Counted from the first letter of the stretch, positions 15,909 to 24,627 are shown. The stretch is DNA of 64,000 bases from Micromonospora zamorensis (GCF_900090275.1 NZ_LT607755.1:2790001-2854000); one strand, 5' to 3'. A program made the numbers and translations. The notes: generated from the letters alone by a model not told the origin.

Positions 15909-16439
15909 ATGCGCCGAGGACTGAGGTTCGTGCCGTTGGCCCTGTTGCTGGCGGTGGTGCTGGAGCTGGCGGTGTTCGTCGGTGTGGGGCGGGCGCTGGG
16001 GTTCGGCGTGGCCGTGCTGCTGGTGTTCGCCGCGTCCCTGCTGGGGCTGGTGCTGCTGCGCCGCGAGGGAATGCGCGCCTGGCGTGGTTTCCGCTCCGCC
16101 GCCGCGGCCGGACAGCCACCGGGTGGGCAGGTGACCGACGGGCTCGTCGGGTTGGCCGGCGCGTTGCTGCTGGCGGTGCCCGGCCTGGTCAGCGGCCTGG
16201 TCGGGTTGCTGCTGCTGGTGCCGCCGGTGCGTCGACTGGCCCGCGCCGGGGTGCGCCGTGCCACCGAGCGGCGGGTGTCGTCGATGGTCGCCGGTGACCT
16301 GTTCGGCCCGCGTACGGTGCGGGTGCGTCAGGGTGCGCCGCAACCGACGCCGCAACCGACCCCGCAGCCGGAGCAACCGGTCGTGGTCGACGGCGGGCGG
16401 GCCATCGAGGGAGAGATCGTCGAGCCCGGTCGCCACTGA
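15909..16439 (+). CDS. fxsA: FxsA family membrane protein
   Basis: 176 residues with hydrophobic segments at about 8-24, 29-47 and 76-103 and a cytoplasmic tail rich in Pro/Gln repeats (PQPTPQPTPQP). The FxsA signature (ELAVFVGVGRALG, then LLGLVLLRREG) is clear. FxsA in E. coli interferes with phage exclusion by PifA; its native role is unknown. Follows ppm1 by 68 bp and is closed by a strong terminator. Confidence 0.9.
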   Translation: MRRGLRFVPLALLLAVVLELAVFVGVGRALGFGVAVLLVFAASLLGLVLLRREGMRAWRGFRSAAAAGQPPGGQVTDGLVGLAGALLLAVPGLVSGLVGLLLLVPPVRRLARAGVRRATERRVSSMVAGDLFGPRTVRVRQGAPQPTPQPTPQPEQPVVVDGGRAIEGEIVEPGRH

Positions 16440-16455
16440 GACCACCTGTACAGAC

Positions 16456-16493
16456 ACGACGGCGCCCCCGGGTTGTCCCGGGGGCGCCGTCGT
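16456..16493. terminator. Bidirectional terminator between fxsA and rbpA
   Basis: 17-bp perfect stem (16456-16472 with 16477-16493) with a TTGT loop, between convergent genes. Confidence 0.85.
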
Positions 16494-16508
16494 TGTTCGT
16501 CGTGCGGC

Positions 16509-16850
16509 TCAGGCGCGGCCGCGGCGGGTCCGAACCTCCTGCAGGCGCTCCTCGAGGATGTCCTCCAGCTCGGCGATCGAACGCCGCTCCAGAAGCATGT
16601 CCCAGTGGGTACGCGGGGGCTTGGCCTTCTTCTGCTCCGGCTCGTTGCCGTCGACGAGTCGGGCGACGCTGCCGTCGAACTTGCACTCCCAGGTCATCGG
16701 GACCTCGGCGTCGACGGCGAACGGCACCTCGAACTGGTGGCCCTTGGCGCACAGGTACTCGCGGGTCTGACGCGGCGCGAGCTCCGTGTTGCGGTCGGAT
16801 TCGTAGCTCACCGCGCCAAGGCGGCTTCCGCGCAGCATACGCTCGCCCAT
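16509..16850 (-). CDS. rbpA: RNA polymerase-binding protein RbpA
   Basis: 113 residues starting at the ATG 16850 (MGERMLRGSRLGAVSYESD), the conserved family start; the longer in-frame extension upstream is not conserved. RbpA binds the principal sigma factor and RNA polymerase and stabilises open promoter complexes in actinobacteria. The RbpA core contains EYLCAKGHQFEVPF, MTWECKFDG and ARLVDG; the zinc cysteines of Streptomyces RbpA are only partly retained (CAKGH and WEC). The C-terminal sigma-interaction part is THWDMLLERRSIAELEDIL. Confidence 0.95.
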   Translation of the reverse strand: MGERMLRGSRLGAVSYESDRNTELAPRQTREYLCAKGHQFEVPFAVDAEVPMTWECKFDGSVARLVDGNEPEQKKAKPPRTHWDMLLERRSIAELEDILEERLQEVRTRRGRA

Positions 16851-16981
16851 GATCGACTTCCCCTCGTTCGTGGTGCTGGTCTTCTGGGTGTAACGGTGTG
16901 TGCCCGTCGAGCCATTCCCGCCCGAGGGCGTGAGGCGTCCACGTGTGGGCCGGGACCAAGGGTAGCCGGCCGGGACGATCA

Positions 16982-17002
16982 CCCGGTGAGGTGATCACCG
17001 GG
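16982..17002 (-). terminator. Small hairpin downstream of the coiled-coil gene
   Basis: 8-bp perfect stem CCCGGTGA / TCACCGGG with a 5-nt loop, 76 bp after the stop of the minus-strand coiled-coil gene and upstream of rbpA. It may end the upstream transcript. Confidence 0.4.
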
Positions 17003-17077
17003 CGGGTCGCAACGGGCTGTGTGTCCGCCGCCACCGGGGATGTTAACCGCCGAAGCGTAGCGAAGGTTGCGCGACGA

Positions 17078-18235
17078 TCATCGGGTGGCGTCGTCGGGGG
17101 TGGCAGCGCCGAGGCGCGCCAGCGCCAACGCCAGGTCGCTGACCTGGTCGCCGAGCTGCGCCACCCGCCGCTGGGCCAGGTCCCGGTCGGTCTCGGCGGC
17201 GTCGAGTCGTACCGTCAGGGCGGTGAGGCGGCCCTCGGCGGTCGCCGCGGCCTGCCGGGCCGCGGTCAGCTCGGCGGTCAGCGTGTCCCGCTGGGAGACG
17301 GTGGCGGCCAGCTCCGCCCGCAGCCGCGCCGCGAACTCCGCGGCCTCCTGCCGGGCGTCAGCGGCCTGCACGGCCGCGACCTGCGCGCGGTCGCGGGCCC
17401 GGTCGGCCTGCTCCCGGGCGCGGGCGGCGTCGGCGGCCTCGGCGCGGGTCCGCGCGGCGTCGGCGCGGGCCTGCTCGATCTGGCGCCGCACGTCCTGCAC
17501 CTCGGCCTGCCACCGCCCGGCCCGCTCGGTGGCCTCGGCGGCGGCCCGGGTGGCCCGCTCGGCGTCGGCGCGCGCCGCGTCGCGTTCCACGCTCAGGTCG
17601 GCCACCCGCTGCCGCTCGGCGTCGCGCTGCGCCCGCAGGTCGCGCACCTCGGCGCGGGCCTGGTCCCGGTCGCGTTCAGCCTGGGCGCGCAACGCCTCGG
17701 CGGCGCTGACGTCGTGGCGCGCCTGATCACGGGCGGCCTCGGCGCGCTGTGCCCGCTCGTCGGCGGCCGTGGACTGCCGGTGCGCCTGCTCGGCGCGCTG
17801 ACGGGCGTCGTCGGCCTCGGCGAGGGCCGCCCGGGCCTGCTCGCGGGCGCGCGCCGCGTCGGCCGCCGCGTTCTCGGCGTCGTCGCGAGCCTCGTCGCGT
17901 TCGGTCTGCGCCGCCGCGACCTCGGTGGCGGCCTCCGCGCGAACCTGGGCGACCTGCCGCTGCACACCCACCGGGGACAACTCGGCGTGCAGCGACTCGG
18001 TCAACGTCTCGACGATCTGATCGAGGCGGTCCACCGCCTCCCAGGTGCGGGCCACCTGCCCGGGCAGGCCGGGGGCGTTGCGGTGCCGCATCCGGCTGTT
18101 GCGCGAGGCGCGCTGGCAGGCGCCGTCGTTGTCCCGGCAGTAGCGAAACGGCCGGCCCGCGCCGACACGCTGCGGCACCGGCGCTCCACAGTGGGCGCAC
18201 GGGCGGGTTTCGGTGGTGGTGGGCTGGGCGTCCAT
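17078..18235 (-). CDS. Long coiled-coil protein with an N-terminal Cys/His zinc-like motif
   Basis: 385 residues. Residues 13-40 contain CAHCGAPVP...YCRDNDGAC, a compact Cys/His module similar to zinc ribbons. From about 85 to 370 the protein is a near-continuous Ala/Arg/Glu-rich heptad coiled coil (for example RAEAATEVAAAQTERDEARD) without Walker motifs, so it is not an SMC ATPase. No signal peptide or TM. Similar proteins exist in Micromonosporaceae as hypothetical proteins. A scaffold or DNA-associated filament is plausible but unproven. Flanked by rbpA and an MFS gene on the same strand. Confidence 0.7.
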   Translation of the reverse strand: MDAQPTTTETRPCAHCGAPVPQRVGAGRPFRYCRDNDGACQRASRNSRMRHRNAPGLPGQVARTWEAVDRLDQIVETLTESLHAELSPVGVQRQVAQVRAEAATEVAAAQTERDEARDDAENAAADAARAREQARAALAEADDARQRAEQAHRQSTAADERAQRAEAARDQARHDVSAAEALRAQAERDRDQARAEVRDLRAQRDAERQRVADLSVERDAARADAERATRAAAEATERAGRWQAEVQDVRRQIEQARADAARTRAEAADAARAREQADRARDRAQVAAVQAADARQEAAEFAARLRAELAATVSQRDTLTAELTAARQAAATAEGRLTALTVRLDAAETDRDLAQRRVAQLGDQVSDLALALARLGAATPDDATR

Positions 18236-18261
18236 CGAGGGCGAAGTCTAGTGCCGGCCGT

Positions 18262-19626
18262 TCACGTCGTCGTCCGGGCGGTCGCGTCCAGGGTGTAGCG
18301 GCGTTGCAGCAGCAGGGCCGCGAGCATCGCCACCGCCGGCAGCAACCCGAAGCCGTAGCGGACCGCCGCCAACGCCGCGTCCGGCTGCACCGGCGACTCA
18401 CCGGCCGTCGAGGCCACGAAACCACCAACGGCCAGGCACAGGGCATAGGCGTACGGGCCGAGGGCGGCGCCGGTGGCCTCGGTGGCCGTCCACACCCCGG
18501 TGTAGGTGCCGGCGCCGGTGGCGGTCCCGTCCTTGGTGGTGGCGGCGCGGATCACGTCGGGCAGCATCGAGAACGGCAGCAGCTGCATGCCGGCGAACGC
18601 CACCCCGAGCACCGCCACCGCGCCGATCAGCACCGGCAGCCCAGCCGGTCGACCCACCGCCAGCACCAGCGACCCGACGGCGAACGCGCCCTGCGCGCCG
18701 AGCAGCGCCCGCTGCTTGCCGACGCGGCGGGCCACCACCAGCCAGACCGGGGTGACCAGCAGCGCCGGCGCGACGAACGCGGCCACCAGGACCGTGGTCA
18801 GGCCGGGGGCCCGCAGCTCGTACTCGGCGTAGTAGGGAACGCCGGCGAGCACCAGGTGGGTGGTGGTGGACATCGCCAGGTACGCGGCGACGAGCCAGCG
18901 GAACTGCCGGTCGCGCAGCGCGATACGCAACGCCGGCCACCCGCCGTGCCCGGCCGGGGTCGGGTCCGCCGCCGAGCCGCGCAGCCGGGCGATGCCGACG
19001 ACACCGACCAGCATGGCCACCAGCATCCCGACGGCGAGGACCATGCCCATCCGCTGGTAGCCGTCGCGGGTCGCGGCGTCGCCGCCGGTGAGCAGCGGGG
19101 CCAGTAGGCCGGAGACCAGGATGCCCAGGGTCAGCACGACCATCCGGAACGCCATCAGCCGGGTGCGTTCGTGGTAGCCGATCCGCAGGTCGGCCGGGGT
19201 GGCCAGATAGGGGACCTGGTAGGCGGCGAAGAGCAGGTTGCCGGCGATGAAGAACACCGCCACCCACGCAGCCGCTGGGGCGCCGGTCAGGCCGCCGGGC
19301 ACCGCGAAGAGCGCCGCGAACGCGAGCGGCAGCGCGCAGCCGACCAGCAGCAGGCGACGCCGGTCGCCGCGTCGGGTCTGCTCGACGTCGGCGCGGTGCC
19401 CCACCCACGGGTGCAGCAGCACGTCGGCGATCTTCGGCAGCAGCAGCACGAGACCGGCCAGCCACGGCCCGACGGCCAGCACGTCGGTGAGGAAGTAGAG
19501 CAGCAGCAGGCCGGGCACTGTCACCCAGACACCCATGCCGAGCGACCCGGCCGCGAAGCCCGCCAGGGGGCCGCGGGGCAGTGCCGCGTCGGGGGCGGCC
19601 ACGGGCCGCCGGTCGAGCCCGGTCAT
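18262..19626 (-). CDS. MFS transporter of the GPH/MFS_2 sugar-cation symporter type
   Basis: 454 residues, 12 predicted TM segments. Features of the glycoside-pentoside-hexuronide group: LPKIADVLLHPWVGHRAD near 64-81 and the second-half PFSMLPDVIRAATTKDG near 350. The ATG at 19626 is chosen because the longer frame upstream runs through the divergent TetR gene. It is divergent from TetR with an operator in the 48-bp gap, so expression should be TetR-repressed. Probable substrate: a small organic molecule linked to the FMO/SDR pair. Confidence 0.82.
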   Translation of the reverse strand: MTGLDRRPVAAPDAALPRGPLAGFAAGSLGMGVWVTVPGLLLLYFLTDVLAVGPWLAGLVLLLPKIADVLLHPWVGHRADVEQTRRGDRRRLLLVGCALPLAFAALFAVPGGLTGAPAAAWVAVFFIAGNLLFAAYQVPYLATPADLRIGYHERTRLMAFRMVVLTLGILVSGLLAPLLTGGDAATRDGYQRMGMVLAVGMLVAMLVGVVGIARLRGSAADPTPAGHGGWPALRIALRDRQFRWLVAAYLAMSTTTHLVLAGVPYYAEYELRAPGLTTVLVAAFVAPALLVTPVWLVVARRVGKQRALLGAQGAFAVGSLVLAVGRPAGLPVLIGAVAVLGVAFAGMQLLPFSMLPDVIRAATTKDGTATGAGTYTGVWTATEATGAALGPYAYALCLAVGGFVASTAGESPVQPDAALAAVRYGFGLLPAVAMLAALLLQRRYTLDATARTTT

Positions 19627-19643
19627 CGCCGCATCCTCTCCGC

Positions 19644-19663
19644 AATCCAACAGTTGCTGGATT
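19644..19663. promoter_or_regulatory. TetR operator copy 1 between MFS and tetR
   Basis: Imperfect 20-bp palindrome AATCCA-N8-TGGATT (8 of 10 pairs). The core ATCCA-N8-TGGAT recurs at 20355-20372 in front of the FMO gene, which marks it as the TetR binding site. Confidence 0.7.
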
Positions 19664-19674
19664 CTAGGGGCAGA

Positions 19675-20331
19675 ATGGCAGCCATGACCATGCCCCGACG
19701 CCGTCCGGGTCGCCCGCGACGCGACGAGACCCGGCCGACCCGCGAGGTGGTGCTCACCGCCGCGACAGCGCTGTTCGCCGAGCGCGGCTTCGACGCCGTC
19801 GGGCTGCGGGAGGTCGCCGCAGCCGCCGGGGTCGACGTCGCCACGGTCGCGCACCACACGGGTACGAAGGCAGCGCTCTACGACGCCTGCTTCGCCCGGG
19901 TCTTCGCCGCCGAGCGGGAGGTGCTGACCGAGGCCGCCGAGCAGGCCCGCGCCGCCCTCAATGGTGGGCCGGACGCGGCGCGGCGGGCGCTGCACCAGTT
20001 GGTCGACGTCTTCGTGGACTTCCTGGAGGACCGCCCCGAGACCACCGCGCTGTGGCTGCGTCGCTGGTTGGAACCGCAGCGGCACGCCGAGCTCGACCAG
20101 CGCTACGCCGAACCGTTGTACCGGCTGGTGGCGGAGCTGCTCACCGCCGCCGCGGCGGCCGGCGCGCTGGCCGAACCCACCCCGCACATCACCGTCCGGA
20201 GCCTGGTGTGGGCGACGCACGGGCACGTGGTGGCGCTGGCCGCGGGTGCGCCGGGCGCTCGGGAGCGGCGCGAGTTCCGGGCGTTCGTGCATCGTCTGCT
20301 CGACGGGCTCTACGGGCCCTCGGCGACTTGA
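19675..20331 (+). CDS. TetR family transcriptional regulator
   Basis: 218 residues from ATG 19675 (AGGGG just upstream; ATGs at 19684 and 19690 are alternatives). N-terminal HTH: TREVVLTAATALFAERGFD then VGLREVAAAAGVDVATVAHH, the canonical TetR DNA-binding domain (about 22-70). The C-terminal ligand domain is generic. Divergent from the MFS gene and upstream of FMO/SDR; two copies of the same palindrome bracket it, so it most likely represses all three transcripts and itself. Confidence 0.88.
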   Translation: MAAMTMPRRRPGRPRRDETRPTREVVLTAATALFAERGFDAVGLREVAAAAGVDVATVAHHTGTKAALYDACFARVFAAEREVLTEAAEQARAALNGGPDAARRALHQLVDVFVDFLEDRPETTALWLRRWLEPQRHAELDQRYAEPLYRLVAELLTAAAAAGALAEPTPHITVRSLVWATHGHVVALAAGAPGARERREFRAFVHRLLDGLYGPSAT

Positions 20332-20354
20332 CGGGCCGCCGCCCGCCGACGATT

Positions 20355-20372
20355 ATCCATCGGACGTTGGAT
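20355..20372 (+). promoter_or_regulatory. TetR operator copy 2 in front of the FMO/SDR operon
   Basis: ATCCA (20355-20359), 8-nt spacer, TGGAT (20368-20372): same half-sites and spacing as the copy at 19645-19662. It ends 14 bp before the FMO start codon, so binding would block transcription or initiation. Confidence 0.7.
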
Positions 20373-20386
20373 TAAAGGGGGCGGCG

Positions 20387-21721
20387 ATGGGCGTACCACC
20401 CAGGGTGGCGGTGATCGGCGCCGGCGCTGCCGGGCTCGCCGCGGTCAAGGCGCTGCGCGACGCCGGTGTCCCGGTGGTGTGCTTCGAGAGCACCGACCAG
20501 GTCGGCGGCCTCTGGGTGTACGGGGCACCCGACTCGCCCGCGTACCGGACGCTGCACCTGAACACCAGCCGGGGCCGCACCCAGTTCGCCGACCACCCGA
20601 TGCCGACCGACTGGCCGGACTATCCCGACCACCGCCGGGTCGCCGGTTACCTCGCCGACTACGCCGACCGTTTCGGGCTGGGCGAGGACATCCGGCTGCG
20701 CCACACCGTCGAGCAGGTCACCCGGGACTCGGCAGGCACCTGGACGGTGACCGCTCGCGGGCCGGACGGGTCGGTCGAGGTCACCGTCGACGCCGTGGTC
20801 GTCGCCAACGGGCACAACCGGGTGCCCCGGCTGCCCGACCCCGCGTACCCCGGCACCTGCACGGCCGAACAGATCCACAGCCATGACTACCGGGGTCCGG
20901 AGCAGTTGGTCGGCAGACGGGTCCTCGTCGTCGGCGGCGGCAACTCCGCGATGGACATCGCCGTGGACGCCTCGTACGCCGCCACCCGCACCCTGCTGTC
21001 GTTGCGCCGGGGTGTCTGGGTGGTGCCGAAGTACCTGCTGGGTCGCCCCTCGGACACCCTCAACGGGGCGCTGGCCCGCCGGCTGCCGTGGCGGCTGCGT
21101 CAGCGCATCAGCCAGACGATGCTCACCGCCACCGTCGGCAGCCCGGCCCGCTATGGGCTGCCCGCACCGACGCACGGCTTCCTCCAGGACCACCCGACGC
21201 TCTCCGACGGGCTGCTGTCGCGGCTGACCCACGGTGACGTCGAGGCCCGGCCCGGCGTCGCCGCCCTCGACGGCGACCGGGTCGAGTTCACCGACGGTCG
21301 CAGCGACAACGTCGACCTGATCGTTTGGTGCACCGGCTACCGGGTGGAGATCCCGTTCCTCGACCCGGCGCTGCTCGGCGGGGGCGCCGACACCCTGCCG
21401 TTGTACCGGCACGTGTTCCACCCGGACGCCCCCGGCCTGAGCTTCGTCGGGCTGATGCAGTCCACCGGTTCGGCGTTTCCCCTGGTGGAGGCGCAGGCCA
21501 AACTGATCGCCGCGAACCTCGCCGGCCGCTACGCGCTGCCCGATGAGGACCGGCAGCGGGCCGTCTGCCGCGCCGAGCTGCGGGCCGCGACCGCCCGCTG
21601 GGGTCAGCGCCGCCCGGCGATGCGCGTGGACTTCGACGCCTACCTGGCCGAGCTGACCCGGGAACTGGCCGCCGGGACGCGCCGCGCCGGGGCGAGTACG
21701 CCGGTCGGGGCGGGGCAGTGA
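20387..21721 (+). CDS. Flavin-containing monooxygenase (FMO/Baeyer-Villiger-like)
   Basis: 444 residues. FAD motif GAGAAG at 11-16, NADPH motif GGGNSA near 184 (VLVVGGGNSAMDIAVD), an FMO-type AEQIHSHDYR block between them, and VVANGHNR / WCTGYRVEIPF as the ATG and C-terminal motifs. Oxidises a nucleophilic N/S centre or a carbonyl using FAD, NADPH and O2. The ATG at 20387 follows GGGGGCGGCG and the operator. The GTGA overlap with the SDR gene means the two enzymes are co-made, perhaps for degradation of a ketone or xenobiotic imported by the MFS protein. Confidence 0.9.
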   Translation: MGVPPRVAVIGAGAAGLAAVKALRDAGVPVVCFESTDQVGGLWVYGAPDSPAYRTLHLNTSRGRTQFADHPMPTDWPDYPDHRRVAGYLADYADRFGLGEDIRLRHTVEQVTRDSAGTWTVTARGPDGSVEVTVDAVVVANGHNRVPRLPDPAYPGTCTAEQIHSHDYRGPEQLVGRRVLVVGGGNSAMDIAVDASYAATRTLLSLRRGVWVVPKYLLGRPSDTLNGALARRLPWRLRQRISQTMLTATVGSPARYGLPAPTHGFLQDHPTLSDGLLSRLTHGDVEARPGVAALDGDRVEFTDGRSDNVDLIVWCTGYRVEIPFLDPALLGGGADTLPLYRHVFHPDAPGLSFVGLMQSTGSAFPLVEAQAKLIAANLAGRYALPDEDRQRAVCRAELRAATARWGQRRPAMRVDFDAYLAELTRELAAGTRRAGASTPVGAGQ

Positions 21722-22542
21722 GCCGCCGGACGCTGACCGGCCGCCGGGTGCTGGTGACCGGGGCCAGCGGCACCTTCGGGCGACACCTCGGGGCCGCGCT
21801 GACCGCCGCCGGCGCCCGGGTGGTGGGCCTCGACCTGCACGCGCGACCCGACGACGACCTGCCGGTGCTCGGCTGCGACCTGACCGACCCGGACGCCGTC
21901 GCACCGGCGGTGGGCGCCGCCGTCGACCAGCTCGGCGGGCTCGACCTCCTGATCAACAACGCCGGCGTGGGTGGCCCCGCCCCCGCCGAGTTGCCGCCCG
22001 ACGAGGTGGTCCACCAGCAACTGGAGGTCAACCTGCTCGCCGCCTGGCGGACCACCGCCGCGGCCCTGCCGCCGCTGGTTACCGCCCACGGACGGGTGAT
22101 CTTCGTGTCCAGTCGGATGGCGGTGCTGCCACTGCCGCTCGCCGCCGCGTACGGCGTCAGCAAGCGGGCCCTGGTCGCCTACGCCGACGCCCTGCGCCAC
22201 GAGGTGGGCAGCCACGTCGGGGTGAGCGTCGTCTACCCGAGCATGGTCGCCTCACCCATCCACGACAGCACCGCCGAGGCGGGCCTGTCCCTGCGGGGCG
22301 TGTCCCGCCCCGAGCCGGTCGAGGGGGTGGTCGCGGCGATCCTGCGCGCCGCCACCGCCCGTCGCGCGCCCCGGGACGTGGCGACCACCACCCGTGGACG
22401 CCTGGAGATGGCCGTCGGTCGACACGCGCCCGCGCTGGCCGACCGGCTGGTCCGCCGTACCCTCGCCGCCCGGCTCGCCGCCGGTGACCTGGACGCCGCG
22501 CCGCTGGCCGCCGGGATGCTCCGCCGCCACCGGGGGCAGTGA
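21718..22542 (+). CDS. Short-chain dehydrogenase/reductase
   Basis: 274 residues. Classical SDR: TGASGTFG (NAD(P)-binding TGxxxGxG with variation), LINNAGVGG near 78, catalytic Ser in FVSSRMAV and YGVSK (YxxxK) near 143-147. Starts with GTG overlapping the FMO stop by 4 bp. The unusual start of the glycine motif and the C-terminal extension (about 225-274) distinguish it from housekeeping SDRs. Predicted alcohol/ketone interconversion in the same pathway as the FMO. Confidence 0.9.
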   Translation: MSRRTLTGRRVLVTGASGTFGRHLGAALTAAGARVVGLDLHARPDDDLPVLGCDLTDPDAVAPAVGAAVDQLGGLDLLINNAGVGGPAPAELPPDEVVHQQLEVNLLAAWRTTAAALPPLVTAHGRVIFVSSRMAVLPLPLAAAYGVSKRALVAYADALRHEVGSHVGVSVVYPSMVASPIHDSTAEAGLSLRGVSRPEPVEGVVAAILRAATARRAPRDVATTTRGRLEMAVGRHAPALADRLVRRTLAARLAAGDLDAAPLAAGMLRRHRGQ

Positions 22543-22552
22543 CCGTCGGCTG

Positions 22553-23203
22553 TCAGGGTGTGGCGACCGCCGCGCGGGAGCGGTCGGTGGCGATCCGGAC
22601 GGCCAACGCGGCGAGGGCCGTCCCGGTCACCCACCGCTGCACCCGCAGCCACACCGGCCGGCGCGCGAAGAAGCCGGCCAGCGCCCCGGCGCTGAGCACG
22701 ATCAGCGCGTTCACGCTCAACGCGACGGCGATCTGGGTCAGGCCCAGCAGCAGACTCTGCATGGCCAGGTGCCCCTGCGCCGGGTCGATGAACTGCGGTA
22801 GCAGCGACACGTAGAGGATGGCGATCTTCGGGTTCAGCAGGTTGGTGATCAGGCCCATGGTGAACAGCTTCCGGGGCGGGTCCGGCGGCAGCGGGGTGGG
22901 CGCGAACGGCGAGTGACCGCCCGGGCGCAGCGTCCGCCAGGCCAGCCACAGCAGATAGCCGGCCCCGGCCAGCTTCACCACCGCGTACAGCGTCGGCACC
23001 AGGACGAAGACCGCGGCCAGGCCGGCGACCGCCGCGACCAGGTAGACGCCGAACCCGGCGGCCACCCCGAGCAGCGAGATCAGCCCGGCCCGGCGGCCCT
23101 GCGCCACCGAGCGGGACACCAGGTAGACCATGTTCGGGCCGGGCGTGAGCACCAGGCCCAACGCCACCAGCGTGATGCCCAGCAGTGCACCCGTACTCAC
23201 CAC
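22553..23203 (-). CDS. LysE family amino-acid/metabolite exporter
   Basis: 216 residues from GTG 23203 (GGGGGAAG upstream; the longer frame is not family-like). Six TM segments; the LysE/RhtB signature GLVLTPGPNMVYLVSRSVAQGR is read in the first 40 residues and NLLNPKIAILYVSLLPQF near 115. Exports amino acids, homoserine lactones or similar compounds. Convergent with the SDR gene (10-bp gap), divergent from the DUF1992 gene. Confidence 0.9.
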   Translation of the reverse strand: MVSTGALLGITLVALGLVLTPGPNMVYLVSRSVAQGRRAGLISLLGVAAGFGVYLVAAVAGLAAVFVLVPTLYAVVKLAGAGYLLWLAWRTLRPGGHSPFAPTPLPPDPPRKLFTMGLITNLLNPKIAILYVSLLPQFIDPAQGHLAMQSLLLGLTQIAVALSVNALIVLSAGALAGFFARRPVWLRVQRWVTGTALAALAVRIATDRSRAAVATP

Positions 23204-23432
23204 GACGCTTCCCCCGTTCGGTAATCCCCACACCGACCGTAATCGGGATGAACATCCCAACCCAGGGCCACCTGGCAGGCCGTGGCCTGCGATCCGGGGT
23301 GCTCCACCCGCGTTCGGCGCAACGCCAGCACCGTCGGCGGGAATGCTCACCGTGGCGGGCGCGCTGACCCCTGGCAAGTGCGTGTCGCCGGCCGGAGGCG
23401 GCGCGTTACGGTGGCCAGGGAGGTGCCGCACG

Positions 23433-23921
23433 GTGACCGAGGCGTGGGAAGCGTCAGTGGAGGCGAAGATCCAGGATGCCGTTCAGCGCGGCGAGTTCGA
23501 CGACCTGCCCGGCATGGGCAAGCCGATCCCCGGTCGGGGGGCGCCGTACGACGAGGCGTGGTGGATCAAGAGCTTCCTGGAGCGCGAGGCGCTCCCCAGT
23601 GACCTGCTCCTGCCCACGTCGCTGCAACTGCGCCGACGCATCGAGCAGGTCCCCGACGAGGTCCGTGACCTGCCCACCGAGCAGTCCGTCCGCGACTTCG
23701 TGGGGCAGTTGAACGCGCAGATCGTGGCGTGGCTGCGCTTCCCCGACGACGGCCCCCGGGTCGCGGTGCGCCCGGTGAACACCGAGGACGTGGTCCGCCG
23801 CTGGCGCGCCGAACGGGCCCGCCCCAAGATCACCTCGACCGCCATCGAACCGGCGACCGTTCCGACACCGTCGCGTCGGCCCCGCCGCAGCTGGTGGCGG
23901 CGGTGGCGCCGACGGGGCTGA
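23433..23921 (+). CDS. DUF1992 (DnaJ-subfamily-C-28-like) protein
   Basis: 162 residues from GTG 23433, preceded by GGGAGG at 23418-23423. DUF1992 core: VEAKIQDAVQRGEFDDLPGMGKPIP then YDEAWWIKSFLEREAL (rough residues 9-55). The C-terminal third is Arg/Pro-rich. The domain is shared with eukaryotic DNAJC28, but there is no J domain here. The function is unknown. It stands alone between two divergent or co-directional transport/acetyltransferase genes. Confidence 0.88.
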   Translation: MTEAWEASVEAKIQDAVQRGEFDDLPGMGKPIPGRGAPYDEAWWIKSFLEREALPSDLLLPTSLQLRRRIEQVPDEVRDLPTEQSVRDFVGQLNAQIVAWLRFPDDGPRVAVRPVNTEDVVRRWRAERARPKITSTAIEPATVPTPSRRPRRSWWRRWRRRG

Positions 23922-23952
23922 CCCCCGGCCACGACCACGGCAGACTGTGCCG

Positions 23953-24495
23953 ATGCTGATCGAATCGCGGTCACCCGACACGCCCTCGACGCCGGGAGTC
24001 GCGCTGCGTCCCTGGTGCGCCGACGACCTGGATGAGCTGGTGCGGGCGTACCGGGATCCGATCCTGCGCCGCTGGACCAGAGCTCCGGTGACCACCGCCG
24101 CCGAGGCACGGCGGTGGCTGGACGGCGCACAGCGGGACTGGGCCGACGGCCGGCGGTACACCTTCGCCGTCGTCGAAGAGCAGGCCGACGGCGTTCTGCT
24201 GGTGGGGAACGTGGTGCTCAAGGGGGTCACGCCGGAGCGCCCGGCCCCGGAGGTCGGCTACTGGACGGCGTCGTGGGCACGCGGCCGCGGCGTCGCCCCT
24301 CGCGCGGTCACCGCGCTGAGCCGCTGGGCGTTCGACCGGTTCCCCGAGGTGACGCGTCTCGACCTGCTGCACCAGGTGGACAACGTCGCGTCCTGCCGGG
24401 TGGCGCAGAAGTCCGGCTTCGTGTTCCAGGAGATCCTGCCGGCCCGGCCGCCCTTCCCACTCGACGGTCACCGCCACACACTCGACGCCGGCTAG
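23953..24495 (+). CDS. GNAT family N-acetyltransferase (RimJ/RimL type)
   Basis: 180 residues from ATG 23953 (GTG 23947 is possible). Acetyltransf_3 layout: VALRPWCADDLDELVRAYRD near the N-terminus, the acetyl-CoA loop in SWARGRGVAPRAVTALSRW near 115, and DNVASCRVAQKSGFVFQEI near 143-161. Acetylates an amine, commonly a protein N-terminus or small molecule; target unknown. Confidence 0.85.
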   Translation: MLIESRSPDTPSTPGVALRPWCADDLDELVRAYRDPILRRWTRAPVTTAAEARRWLDGAQRDWADGRRYTFAVVEEQADGVLLVGNVVLKGVTPERPAPEVGYWTASWARGRGVAPRAVTALSRWAFDRFPEVTRLDLLHQVDNVASCRVAQKSGFVFQEILPARPPFPLDGHRHTLDAG

Positions 24496-24502
24496 CCGGC
24501 CG

Positions 24503-24540
24503 TCCGAACCTGCCGCGAACGGATCCGAACAGGTCCGAAC
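24503..24540 (+). promoter_or_regulatory. Three phased TCCGAAC direct repeats upstream of an MFS gene
   Basis: TCCGAAC occurs at 24503, 24524 and 24534, i.e. offsets 0, 21 and 31 bp, close to 2 and 3 helical turns. They sit 90-125 bp before the MFS start, where an activator binding direct repeats would act. Confidence 0.4.
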
Positions 24541-24627
24541 GCCTGCTCCCGGCCTCGGCCGCGTGAACGCGGATACGGTCTGGGCCGAGCGCCCAGACGA
24601 CCGCCGGCGCGGGAGGGACGGGGCGAG

